NCBI GenBank assembly: GCA_018907035.1
Contig: JACCIC010000135.1
Span: 916,001-980,000 of the forward strand
Origin: Sycobia sp. Sy_11
Lineage: Eukaryota > Arthropoda > Insecta > Hymenoptera > Epichrysomallidae
Direction of reading: 5' to 3'
DNA: 64,000 nucleotides
Every line of letters starts with the position of its first letter. Position 1 is the first letter of the stretch. Shown here piece by piece: positions 21,375 through 33,531 of the stretch. The notes under the pieces were generated by a model. It was not told the origin of the DNA. It saw only the letters and a list, made by a program, of their open reading frames with translations, and did not search any database. Position numbers and translations under genes: made by a program.

Positions 21375-24175
21375 TATATATCTATAGTAACTTCATATTG
21401 AGTTTATATCAAAACTTGTTTGCCAATGATTTACACAATTTTATACGAAACTTTGGTTTATGGAATGTTACAAAAAAAACGATAAAAAATTAAATGATAT
21501 TAATTATTTCATTAATAAATAGAATGGGGTCTTTTAATTATGAATATTGAAATAAGTATAAAGATAACAGCGAATAATATTTTCAAATTAATTTTTTTTT
21601 TCGAAAATTTAGATATACAAAATTGTCTGTTTAAGATCAACAATTGTAAAATTAATTATTATACTTAATTTTTGGGATGACAAAATCCAATACACAATAG
21701 ACTTTATTATTTTATAATTCTTTCAAACTGTTAGTTTATGTATTCTATTAAATTATTTTTTATTAAACAAATAACATAATAAATTATTATTCTATAAATA
21801 TTACTTTCGTGCAGTATAGTAGTTAAAACTTGCATTTGAAATAAAATTAGTATTTACTAGACAGATATAAAAGGACCTAGCTTATACCTTTTTCTTAATT
21901 TTACTATAACAATGTTGAAATTTTTCATTCTAAGATTTGTCTATTTTATAACCATAATAGTTCAATTATTTTTAGTTCGTAGTGACTAGATTTCAGCCTA
22001 CTCAAAATGATTAGATGCCTACGAGGTGATGTATAACGCTAATTTACGATTCTGTTCTGAAAGTTTTGAAAGTATTTTTTCAGCTTTTGTTGGTCATTCT
22101 TTGATTTGTTTCTAATTTTTTAGTAATCCTGTGAAATTCTACTTTTAATCTATTCTTGCGCAATAAATCAGCCATTATAACTTCTTTTTACTACACTTAC
22201 ATTTGGAATTATTTTTTAGTACCAGGAATGTAGTCTAAGGAATTTTTCTTCGTCATTTTATAAAAAACCAAGTTGACATTCTTTACACGTATAATTTTTA
22301 GATATAAAGAAATTCAATATTTTTAATCTATTGGCTTTATGTATAAAATATTAGTTTTGTTATTGCAATGCTATAATATGAAAGTAGTAAAAAAAAATAT
22401 TAAATTTTTATAGTTTTGCGTATTATCTAAATAAATTTGAATTTGTCAGGATTGCCGTGCACTTTTTTCTTTACAATTACATTTTTATTGTATTATTTTT
22501 TTTTACAATTTTATCTTATAAATCTGTATTTTTAATCTAAAATTGGTATGGTAATCTATAATTTGACAGAACCGTACTTGATTCTATCGGGTAAAGAATA
22601 TAAAAATACTAATTATATGGAACATAATGGCACTCTAGACTATTCTTAATATAAAATTACGTAATTTAAAAAATAATTAAATCATTATTTGATATTTATC
22701 TAAAATAGATTATTTTATTTATTGTATTAAATTATTTTTAAATTACTTATTCTAAAGAGGCGTATTTTAGAAAATAATAAATTAATAAAAATTATATAAT
22801 ATTTGAAAACAAATTTCAATTGTTTTTATCGATTTATATTAAAAAATTTAAAAAACAAATTCGAATAAAGATTGTGTCATTTGTCTGTTGCAGTGTTCCA
22901 AATATAGATATATATATAGGTCTTATATAAAATCCCTTCTGAATTTTGCAACATAATATGATATAATGTTACCTGAAATTGAAGCGATCCTTTTAGCGGG
23001 GATACCTCCAGATTACCTAAACGTAGTCGGATGTTTTTGCTCATTGGAGTATAATTTGTTTATATTTTATATTTTAATATTTTTCATATTTATTATTTTC
23101 TGGGCATAGTTTTATGTTTTAACTTTTAGTTAAATTTTTCTCTGTTATTTCTTTTTTTACCGTTTAATTAAATTTGTTAACCATTTTTTTAAAAAGAGGT
23201 TTTTAACATTTTTTTATTTATTTATGCTTAATTATTGTTTTTTTTTTTTAATTATAGGTTAAATAAGATCTTTGTATTAATATTTTAAGAGTCGTAGTTG
23301 ATTTTTTATTATCATTTTTTCTTACTTAGTTTTTACAATAAATTTTGAAATTATAATTTCAACCTGCAACAGTAAAAATGACCAAAAATTTAATTACAAT
23401 ACGAAAATGGTACAATAACTATAAATAATAAAAATACTACGTTTAAACACCAAGTTGTATATTTCATTGATTTAAAATTTATGTTACGAAAATAGGACTT
23501 TTTCGAGGAACATAAATTTTAGATTCAGAAATTTGGTCTAATAAATAATAAAAATTTATTCAATTTTTAATTACTTAAAAAATAAAACTAATGACTAAGT
23601 ATACATTTATAATAAATTTTTTAAGAAAAGCAAAATAACTAGGCGAGTTTGATCTGCTTTTAGAATATTAAGAACTTTCAAAAATAAATAACTATTATTG
23701 TAAAATTTAACTTGGTTCGAAAAAAATTTCTCTTTATTGTTTTTTTTTTCCTCTATCCATATGTTATTACAATATATTTCTATCGCATATAGTGCCATTC
23801 TTTTTCGTATTAACATATTTGCGGCGTTGTTATATTTTATTTTTTACGCTATATTAGAACTGCTTCTTTGGCTGCTTTGCGGGCAATACGATTTTCAGTG
23901 CTGTTTGAATGAGCAGATGTCCTTAAGACTTCTATTTTGATTTCTTTTCTTGATTTATTGAATTTTATGAGTTTATAATTCATTTCATTAACTTCTTAAT
24001 TATTGGCGCTGAGATTGTGCAGTGAATTTAGTACACATTTTGAATATGCACATATATAAGATGAAGCTGTGTCGAGTGGATTGAGCATATCTGATACCAA
24101 GAAGTATTTAGCATATATCTGAAGCAAATGCTTCAGCTGAAAAGGTAGAGAATTCGACTGTATATTGATAAAAAT

Positions 24176-24646
24176 TTTTATCGGTCTTACAGTTTTTCTA
24201 CAATAATATAATATTCTAATATAATGAGTATTGGGCCGTCCTTATTTATAATCACCACCGTACAATCTGAAATAGAAATTACAACGAAATAGTAAAATAA
24301 AAATTAAATTAAATAAAAAATAAATAAAAAAGTTAGAATGAAGTAAATTATATTAGAGTTTAGTCCTTGAAGATGAGGCGGAACTGTTCAAAACGTCGGA
24401 AATGAAATGTAAATTTAAATTTAAGCTGGTGGGGGAAATCAGATTCTCCTTTATTAACATAGAATATAGATTACTTTATTTGTATTATTTTTAATTTTTA
24501 ATTTTTAATTTAATTGATTTTTTATTTTATCTGTTATTAGTAATTTGTATTTTCAATTTTATGGGGGTTACTATAAACTAGGAGAGTCTGACTGTCATTC
24601 TATTAGTATAATATTTTATTGTATAAAGGCTGTAAGACCGATAAAA
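24176..24646. repeat. Inverted-repeat element nested in copy 2
   Basis: Same 17-bp terminal pair and body as 18,966-19,436. It keeps AAAACGTCGG intact. It was already present before the two 5.28-kb copies separated. Confidence 0.7.
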
Positions 24647-24759
24647 GTATTTATGAATCCACATTAAAATATATATACCCTTAAGTATACATATCTCAGG
24701 GTTGAGATATTTTTTAATTAACTTGTAATAATTTATAATGACTTTTTAATTTTTATCGA

Positions 24760-24766
<7 letters not shown>

Positions 24767-24817
<51 letters not shown>
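24767..24817. repeat. (TA)n microsatellite
   Basis: Copy 2 equivalent of 19,557-19,613. Confidence 0.95.
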
Positions 24818-24819
<2 letters not shown>

Positions 24820-25239
24820 ATAAGGTATTATTTTCAATTAAATGAAAATTTAATTAATCATTATTTTTAATTAATACAATAGCTTGTGTTGATGAATTAC
24901 TTTGTCTAAGTAAAAATGTAAATGTAATAAGTAAAAAATAAAAATGTTTGAAATTTTGGGAATTAAAGTGCTTTAGTTGTCATAAAAAAAGATTATAAAA
25001 ATTTTTTAGGATGTATATAAATATTAAATCTGAGTAGGCAATAATAACATTTTTGCCTACATAAATATTATATATACTTTAGGTTAGAAAAAGAACAATT
25101 ACTTTACTATTATATTTTTATAGATATTTATTGGCTCAAGCTCGTACATCTTGCACCTCCCTGTAATTTCAAATTTCCGTATTACGTTAATATGTTTGCA
25201 ATGTATTTGCATGCATGCATATATGCATGTGTGTATTTA

Positions 25240-25244
<5 letters not shown>

Positions 25245-25313
<69 letters not shown>
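25245..25313. repeat. (TA)n microsatellite
   Basis: Copy 2 equivalent of 20,045-20,091, expanded by about 20 bp. Confidence 0.95.
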
Positions 25314-25314
<1 letters not shown>

Positions 25315-26121
25315 TTTCTGCACCAGGCTTCATAATTCTTTATTTGATTTGTACGGCATTGAATATTTTCTTCAGCGCCACCTATTCAAAAAATCAGAAA
25401 TTAAAGTTCTCACTTTTTTATCTACGATTTATTATATGTTCTTTAAAATATTATACTATCATTTTCAGAATAAAATAAATTATTGCAATTACTCTATGAT
25501 ATATATAAGTAATTTAGATAATCTATTTTTAACCATTTCTTCAATAGATAATTTTATGATAAGTGAGGTTATGTCCACAATCACTGTAATATTATAAATA
25601 AACAAACAGAATAATTTCATTATTAGTTTATTCAGAAAATGACTCTATGATTTAGATTAATCTTTGTGTTAAATCGGAATTACACGAATTGTCTATCAAT
25701 ATGTATATCATACCAATAAGTAATAATACAGAGTATTTTTTATTTATATTATTATTTATATTTTTATTATTTGAGACAATTAATGGATTTTCTCTTTTTG
25801 TTCATACGCGTTATTTACTACAATATAATATAAGCATTAAAAATTAAAATTAAATTTTTTAAATTAATTAAAGAATATCCATTTTAGCACAAAATCATAA
25901 GACTCAATTTGAAATTTCTACAATGGAAGAAAAGAAAGTCTTAATTTTCTGCAGAATCAAAAATTCGTCTGCATGATAAACCGGGCATCGAAGTTGGATC
26001 TGAATTGCTTTTTGATACTCGTGCGCATATTAGATGTTTTGGCTTAGCCTCTGTAATGATATAAACGAAAACGACAACGTCGCATTGGACAAAAGCGTAT
26101 AACGATATCTATATATATTTA

Positions 26122-26152
26122 TTGCCTACGTCATGAGCTGTGACGTAGGCAA
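26122..26152. promoter_or_regulatory. Perfect 12-bp stem hairpin with TGACGTA half-sites
   Basis: TTGCCTACGTCA (26,122-26,133), a 7-nt loop and TGACGTAGGCAA (26,141-26,152) form a perfect inverted repeat. Two more TGACGT words follow at about 26,173 and 26,184. TGACGT is the half-site of CREB/ATF-type bZIP factors. Whether anything binds here is unknown. Confidence 0.35.
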
Positions 26153-26195
26153 ATGCGCACATTAATTTATGCTGACGTAACTGTGACGTCGCGTT

Positions 26196-26265
26196 GGCGC
26201 GTTAGTGTAGCAGTTGAGCCTGCTGAGGGCGCACGCTCCCGGGCGCTCGAAAATCGTCGAGCCTT
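26196..26265 (+). other. tRNA-like segment with A-box and B-box resemblance
   Basis: GTTAGTGTAGCAGTTGAGC resembles a pol III A box, and GCTCGAAAATC some 26 bp later resembles a B box (GGTTCGANTCC). The spacing and about 70-bp length fit a tRNA-derived SINE head. Stems do not close well enough for a real tRNA. Confidence 0.3.
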
Positions 26266-28470
26266 TCGTATATGTCATCGGCAATCTCTCCTTATTATCT
26301 CTGCTAAAACTGTAATGGTCAGATAAAGGAATCATGTATTTGAGTATATGGTCAATAACTGTATTACGGGCATCACGGTCCACGTTCGCGCAAATCGTAT
26401 CATCGAGCTGGCAGCTGGTGTATTCTATCAATTCGTTCAACACTGGTTCCAAAATCGTGTAAAAAGTAGTGACAGCATCGCATTGTATACGATTTGATAG
26501 ACAGCATGCGAGTGTTTACGATTTTCTAAACGAATGAACCACAAATCCGAATAGAGTCGACCCAACCTCTCGACAAATGTCGTACAGATGATCCGATAAT
26601 ATATATATATATATATATATAATTCAGGTAGCAACATAACGATTACCTGATGAATGGAGATGGGTCTTGATACAATTCTTGGTCATGTATTCTGGTCATG
26701 GATTATTCTTTTCTCTCCTATTCTTGGTCATGGATTATTCTTTTCTCTCCTAAAATGTTAATTATCTCCATATTTAACTTTTTATGAATTAAAAATAATA
26801 GCTAATTAAAATTTTATTTCAATAATAATTGTAATTTAATGATTAATTAAATAAACATGTAAACAATAATTCAATAGAAATTATTAATTATTAATGGCAA
26901 ATTAATATATATATAATTTATATCAGTATATATTTCATTAAAAAAGTAGAGACAAACGGTTATATACAGACGAGACATGACGGGCACCCAAAATTCAAAT
27001 AAGTTCAGTTATTTTAAATTTCAATGTGCAAGTGATAGACAAAAACCTATAATTTAAGGTGCTATTTTTGAAGAAAAATCTTATTAAATAAATTCATCAA
27101 AAATGTAATGCTTCCCAAAAGACAATTTGCTTCATCTCCCCTTTCCCAGAGTGGGACACGAGGGTATGAAGTATTTATATTTATATAATAAGATTCTTAT
27201 ATGTAAAGAAAATAAAAATAAGGTAATAGTACAAACATATTAGTTTATTACGTATTAATAATTAAACAAATCGTATAATACGTATGGCCTTCTTTATTTT
27301 TAATTTTAATGGGTCATTTAAAGTATAAATAATTATAAAAATAATGATAAATTAGAGTTTTGAAGGGGGCGGTTTGATTGTTCGTAAGCGATAATATTAA
27401 TATTATAGATATAATCTGATGTTAATGCGACAAAGATAACTATTATTTTAGTTGCAAGGTATCCAATATGCAAAATAGTGAAAAATTAGAGTGGAAAGAA
27501 TATATAATTTTTACTTTAAATGAAAAATATAAAATCACCATCTTCTGGGAAAGTAAGCAGAACAGTATGATTGTATATTTAATAGGATTGGTTTGTACAT
27601 AGAGAGCAAGTACAGCTTCTAAATATAATGGCATATTATATTCTACATTATAATTATTGAAAAACAATATATATATATATGTTTTTACAAAAAATATTTC
27701 TATATTATATATCGTGATATTTTTGGCGGGAATATATGTATAATTTTTGTATTTTGACATATTGACTTTATTTAATCTGACATATTTATTCCAAAAAATT
27801 ACAATGTATGAAATACTAAAGAAAACTTTAGCGGTACAAGAATATATTTTAAAATAAAATTTTTATAATTACCTATTGAATAGATAGTAATGAAACTATT
27901 GAAAAGATACTTATTGAAAAAGATAGTAATTTCTAATATATAAGTGCTATTGTCAAATAGCGTTACTTCATTAAAAATTATTTTAATATTTGAATCTGTA
28001 ACAGTTTTCTTACAAAAAGTTTCTATAAAAGCTGTTTATTATATAAATTGTATAAATTATACAAAGTGCCAATCACTGTATAATGATGTGTAATATAAGA
28101 ATAAATTTAAAAATTGCTTTATATAGATAACTATATATTTAAATATTTATAATATAATATATTAATTTAGGAGTTGTACTTACTCCTTACACAAAATTCA
28201 GTACTATAAATACACAATCATACTCTTCTACATTCCAAAATAATGATGGTTTTATGATATTTTACAGTTGAATTAAAAATTATATATTCTTTTCACGTTA
28301 CTTTTTCTTATCCGTTTTATATAATAGGAGTGCATATCGAAGTAATAACTCAAATGTATCACTCAAAGTAATAACTCAAATTACACGTTGTGAATACTCA
28401 AGACTCTCATTTCCTCCTAAAATTATGAGTTTTAATCGTAGCTAAAAGACTATACTGCAAAAAGATAAAG

Positions 28471-28766
28471 ATGTTTGAAATTTTGGGAATTAAAGTGCTT
28501 TAGTTCTCATAAAAAACGATTATAAAAAATTTTTAGGATGTATATAAATATTAAATCTGCGTAGGCAATAATAACATTTTTGCCTACATAAATATTATAT
28601 ATACTTTAGGTTAGGAAAAGAACAATTACTTTCCTATTATATTTTTATATATATTTATTGGCTCAAGCTCGTACATTTTGCAACTCCCTGTAATTTCAAA
28701 CTTCCTTATTACGTTACTATGTTTGCAATGTATTTGCATGCATGCATAAATGCATGTGTGTATTTA

Positions 28767-28820
<54 letters not shown>

Positions 28821-29369
28821 TCTGCAACAGGCTTCATAATTCTTTATTTGATTTGTAGGGCATTGAATATTTTCTTCAGCGCCACCTATTCAAAAAATCA
28901 GAAATTAAAGTTCTCACTTTTTTATCTACGGAATTGACAACTTGCATTATAACCATAATAAAATCTTATATTTCGTTTTACTCCCTCAATTCTATGAATA
29001 GAAAGATGAAACAAAGTTCATTCGATTCATTATTCAATTCTACATCCGGGACTATCCAAGTTTAATCTGTACTATACGTATAAAATTTATAATATTTGTT
29101 GTTATTTAATGTTACTGCAAACCGGCGATGTCTATAGTGCAGACGACAGTTAGATAAACATTTTCTTATTTTTTTAAAGTAACTTTGAAACATATTATGA
29201 AAGCAGTAAGGGATACCCCCAATTGTAGAATTTTTCAAAGATTCGTATAAAATTTGTTTCAACATTGTAAAACGTAAAATGAGGACGCAAAACGAAATCT
29301 ACGATTTACACATTTTCATTTCCGTTTTAATAGTTCATCGTGGCGCTGGGATCGCGGTATGGAGCACTC
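28471..29369. mobile_element. TTAA element, right-end fragment (copy 3)
   Basis: Collinear with 19,743-20,643 of copy 1, starting at ATGTTTGAAATTTTGGG and ending GGTATGGAGCACTC followed by TTAA (29,370-29,373). The first half also duplicates 24,946-25,423 of copy 2. It therefore cannot be simply the displaced end of copy 2 without an extra duplication of about 480 bp. Confidence 0.65.
28773..28817. repeat. (TA)n microsatellite
   Basis: Third-copy equivalent of 20,045-20,091. Confidence 0.95.
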
Positions 29370-29499
29370 TTAAAATACTTTACTGGGACGTGAGAGACAC
29401 GAACGGCAGGGACAGGAACGAGGGATTATATTTAATTTATAATTTCATTTAATTATCCTAGCAATGCTTTTAATATTTCAATTTGTATGGTGCGTATGT

Positions 29500-29775
29500 T
29501 ATGTAACAGAAGTATTTGAAGTATAAATGTATAATAGAAATGTTGAAATTTGAGAGTATGGTAAAAATAAAAAAAAATTGTAATATGAAAATATGGCAGA
29601 AATATTGAAATACAAAAATATGGTAAAAATATTGTAATATAAAAATATGGTAAAAATTTTGAGATATAAGAGCATGAAACATAAGCGTATCACAGAAATA
29701 TTAGAATATAGAAGTATAATAAAGATATTAAAGTATAAATTATATCAACAGAAATATTGAAATATAAATTGTAAT
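29500..29775. repeat. Degenerate ~28-30-bp minisatellite
   Basis: About eight diverged units of the type ATTGAAATATAAAAATATGG plus TAAAAAT. On the minus strand they translate as repeated YFYHIFVFQ-like blocks, which exposes the period. This is tandem repeat, not a gene. Confidence 0.65.
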
Positions 29776-29779
29776 AATA

Positions 29780-29786
<7 letters not shown>

Positions 29787-29835
<49 letters not shown>

Positions 29836-29847
29836 GATGTGTGCTCG

Positions 29848-29899
<52 letters not shown>
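29787..29899. repeat. Two (TA)n runs separated by 18 bp
   Basis: TA runs at 29,787-29,833 and 29,850-29,899 with TGTGATGTGTGCTCGCTC between them. They abut the left end of a mariner and probably overran its left terminus. Confidence 0.9.
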
Positions 29900-29900
<1 letters not shown>

Positions 29901-29902
29901 AG

Positions 29903-31168
29903 TATATTTAAAAATTAAGGTACATCGCTTCTTTCCCCTTCAAAACTGTCCCCTCTCGCATCCATACACTTATTCTAGCGAGCTTTCCAGTTTTCATAAC
30001 AATTCTGGAACACTTCTTGCAGGATCTTTCCGATTACCCTAGTCATACATTTTTGGATATCTTCAACGGAGTCAAAATGTCGACCTTTGACGAATTTTTC
30101 TCAAAAGGGGGAATAGGGCAAAATCACAATGTGATATGTCTGGTGAATATAGTGGTTGTGGTAACATTGCGATGCCTTTAGACGCCAAAAACTGAGAGAC
30201 ACTGAACGCATTGTAAAAAAGAGCTTTGCCCTGATGCAGAACCCAAGACTTCGCGGCCTCTGGACAGATTCTGAGCACCCTTTTTGTAATTTTTCGAGCA
30301 GATTGTGTTAGAATATTTGATTTACGGTTCGTCCAGGTGGTACAAACTCTTTGTGAACCACCACTCTGCTGTCGAAGAAGCAAATGAACTTGGTTTTCAC
30401 TTTGTACTTGCTTATCCCCGCCTTTTTGGCCTTGGCGCTCCAGGAGACAGCCACAGTTGGCTTTGTCGTATAGTTTCGCGGTCATATTGAAAAAACCAAC
30501 TTTCATCACCCATTATAACTTGATTGGGAAGAGTAGGATCACTTTCAACCTGCTCAAGAGAATCTTGAGTGATGTTTATTCGATGGGATTGTTTTTCAAC
30601 TGATAGGTTCTTCGGTATCATCTTCACACACAGCTTTTTCATAGCAAAATCTTCGGTTAAAATCTTTCTAATCGTTTCCCGGTGAATATTCGACTCGTCA
30701 GCCAACAATCGAATGGTTAGACGTCGTTCTTGATCAACAAAGGCTCGAACGCGCTGCGTATTTATGTCGGTTTGCACTTGAATCAGCCTTCTGCTTCGCG
30801 CCTCGTCTTGGACCCTCTTACGACGTTTTTTAAAATCGGTATGCCATCGAAGTACCTGTCTACGACTCAGCGTATCACTACCATATACTTTATGCACTTT
30901 TTCATAAGTTTCTGTCGCGGTTTCGCCGAATTTCGCACAAAATTTTATCGCGCAACATTGCTCTAAATTTCTCTGTTTCATTTTCGTGATATGCACTACT
31001 CGCGCGTTGTTAAAAAACAGCTGGCAAAGAAATAATCATACAAAGGTCGACGAAGTCTCTATCGGGAGAGCAGAGAGCTATTTTACGATGGCGGAGCTAA
31101 GATTTGCAGTGTTACCACAGGCCAAGAAATAAAATCGGTCACATTACATGATTGTCTGACCTCGTATA
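29903..31168 (-). mobile_element. Decayed mariner-like element
   Basis: About 1.27 kb containing a mariner transposase remnant. The right terminus is probably CGAGGTCAGACAATCATG read on the minus strand, next to TA (about 31,168). The left terminus is poorly preserved beside the TA microsatellite. Size and gene position fit a full-length but dead mariner. Confidence 0.7.
29915..30981 (-). pseudogene. Mariner transposase, frameshifted, lacks second catalytic Asp
   Basis: The ATG at 30,981 gives MKQRNLEQ and then a helix-turn-helix region (ETATETYEKVHKVYG, SRRQVLRWH), a second HTH (RLTIRLLADESNIHRETIRK) and the first catalytic motif GDESWFF. After about 30,480 the frame shifts more than once. 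The second catalytic block reads LHQGKALFYNAF where the family has HDN, so the Asp is Gly. The third block YSPDISHCDF keeps its Asp with about 34-residue spacing. A C-terminal RFDSVEDIQK-type block follows, with a stop in its Trp codon, ending near 29,915. Mariner transposases cut and paste at TA. This one cannot, given the shifts and the lost Asp. It belongs to a different lineage from the mariner at 53 kb. Confidence 0.85.
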
Positions 31169-31800
31169 TACATTGCATCTATCCCCATATTCATAACTCG
31201 AGTGATTCTCCTTTTGGTGTGAATTGAATTTTTTTGTCTTCGTTTATTATAGTTATTGAGTGCGGGTATTAGAATTTTATTACAATATTTCGCGCGCAAG
31301 CAACCACGTTACAAAATGGCATTTCTGATGGGGAACTTATAACTCAAGTTAACTTAAATTAATTTGAAAGTTTTTTTCTATTTGTTTTTCATTTTCTTTT
31401 CAAATTGGTACAAGTAGGCTGAAAAAATTTTAAATTATGTCAGTTCCTTCATAGTTGGAACATTTCGAGTTTTTTGAAATTCTAGTCGAATAAAGGAAGA
31501 GTGGAAATTTATCAATTTCTTAATTTATTTCTTTTTGACAATTGAAAATTGTGTATTTTGCTGAAATTTTTTTTAAAAGATTCGGATGTTGTATTGAACC
31601 TTTAAACTGAATTGAAGTAGTATTGACCTTTACGATTATGACTATTCTATCTATATATTATGATCATTTATTATAATAAGTGGGATTATTTTATTCCCAA
31701 CAGAATATTATTCAACTGTTATAATTATGTCAAAGTATTTTTTTAATCTTACTAGAGTTGTTGGTTACGAACTGTTTAGGTTCCACAAATAATTCCCTAA
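31169..31800. other. No gene seen
   Basis: AT-rich spacer between the mariner and the gypsy remnant. Confidence 0.45.
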
Positions 31801-31849
31801 ATGATGAGGATACTGGTAGCATTAGCGGCTCTTATGGAGGGAATGAAAA

Positions 31850-33525
31850 CTATTTCTACGGTAGCCGAAGCTCATAAGAATAATAGTTGCAACGATAAAA
31901 AAAATTTCAGACAAGATATTGTGAACCAATCAAAATAATAAAAACGAGAATATCGCGGCAGTCGGAGTTCAAGAAACGATTCGGGAAACATTCAGACAAA
32001 TATAAGAGGTCTTCATAGAGGTCCTATGTTCCACAGTAACAAAATTGATGGAAGGTTCGTTTCTAAGGACTATTATAATCCGGATAAAATGATTTCGCGA
32101 TCCTCAGCCAATAAAATGATGGATAATGATTCAATGAGATCGAGAGTGGATTATATCCAGCATGAAACCTTTAGTTCTCCATGATATCAGCGTAACGATA
32201 GTTGTTGACGAAACAAGAATTGATCTACTGGACAACGGGGCACAATATTTTTTATGGTGTCTATATGCTGGTCATAATATTTTTTATGGTGTCTGTTTTA
32301 ATTGTAAAAAGTAAGAAGGAGGAAGAAAGTAGGAACAGTATTATATCTAAAGAGGAAGATATAGGAATAATAGATAATAATATAGGCATGCAACTCCAAT
32401 TACAGTTAGTATTAGAAGACCATTACATCGAATCAGTCAGCCGAGTACTGCGGTGATGAGAACCAAATTTCAGACAGAGTCTATTATTAAATAGACCATC
32501 TGAAAGCCGAAAATTAAATTATTTGATTCCGGTAGTTGGACGGTAGAGAATTACTTGTTACTCGCATATCTCTCTTGGTACTCAAAGCCGCACAGGATGA
32601 GGTCAAATAATGTTTGAGAAAGAAATTATCGAAAGCTACTCTAATATTTGGAGTTGCGATCCAGTTCTAGTTAAAAAGTCTAATGGGAGTTACTGGTTTT
32701 GCGTACATTATTGAGACCTGAATCAGGTCACAAAGAAGCATGCTTATCGCCTACCGAGTATGAATTGGAATTCAATACACTGCGTAAGGTACGTTATTTA
32801 TTCACAATAGATTTAAAACAGGCTTATTTTCAGATATCCTTAGGAGAAATGATCAGGCGACATACGGCTTTTGTTTTACTGCAATCTGGTATGTGGTAGT
32901 GTAAGAGAATGCAACTTGGATTGACTAATACTCCAATAACACTCCAAAGACTAATTGACGCATTGCTTAATCCGGAATTTGAACTCTACATTTTGAAATA
33001 CGCAGATGAGATTATAGTATCGGGCGAATCTTTCCCAGAACATATGCATTGGTTCAAGGTAGTGTTACAGAAGGTAGTAGACACTGGATTAATAAGATAT
33101 AGGATGTTCAAATAGTACTATGTGTAGCATATTCAGGTTTTGTTTTGGATAATGATGGGCTGCAAACCGATAAAATATACATAGATCCCGTCATAGAATA
33201 TCCGGTCCTAAAGAATCTTAAGCAGTTCATGCGATTTTTAGTGATGATTCAGTGTTATTGGAGGTTCAGTCTACAGGACTCCGAATTAAAAATTCCTTTG
33301 GTCAAGATATCGAGGAAGTAACAACCTTGGATCTGGGGAAACGACGAACGGGCTGCCTTTGTTGTATTGGATGAGGCTTTGACAAATGTACCAGTATTGA
33401 CTCTACCTGATTTTGGTAAGCTCGTTCCATTGAAATGTGATGCGAGTGGATATGCCATTAGAGCAGTCCTCCCACATGAACAAGAGGAAGGGGAACACTC
33501 AATCTTATCCCACATGGCATGAAAT
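31850..33525 (+). pseudogene. Ty3/gypsy-type pol remnant (protease, RT, start of RNase H)
   Basis: Several plus-strand frames in sequence order make up a decayed pol gene. A protease-like IDLLDNGAQ (32,209-32,240; family DTGA) comes first. Next come the RT finger region with KKSNGSYWFCVHY and LNQVTKKHAY, then LRKVRYLFTIDLKQAYFQI (motif A, TIDLKQAYF), then LGLTNTPITLQRLIDALL and LKYADEIIV, where the catalytic YxDD is YADE. An RNase H entry follows with PLKCDASGYAIRAVL at about 33,425-33,470. Stops and shifts separate the parts, and sequence ends at about 33,525 without integrase. No LTR was identified. A 22-bp direct duplication (32,241 and 32,273) interrupts the protease region. Confidence 0.75.
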
Positions 33526-33531
33526 TTTTCC

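Larger units (their letters stand above)
20648..25423. mobile_element. TTAA element, copy 2, right end missing
   Basis: Begins GAGTGCTCCATACC directly after the TTAA that ends copy 1. It is collinear with copy 1 for about 4.8 kb, with very high identity, above all at 22,190-23,410 against 16,905-18,120. It lacks about 95 bp found in copy 1 near 18,185-18,285. Similarity stops at about 25,423, opposite 20,201 of copy 1, so the last 440 bp with the right terminus are absent. The microsatellites differ in length. Confidence 0.65.
25424..28470. other. Unique-looking interval between copy 2 and the third fragment
   Basis: Mostly AT-rich with no recognised gene. The stretch 25,980-26,640 is more complex and holds a perfect hairpin, a tRNA-like segment and a 96-codon minus frame (26,162-26,452), which overlaps the tRNA-like part. 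I could not assign it. A TA run lies at 26,600-26,621. Confidence 0.4.

Noticed and set aside
26162..26452. 96-codon minus frame as a host exon
   Set aside because: No recognised domain, and it overlaps a tRNA-like, probably repetitive segment on the other strand.
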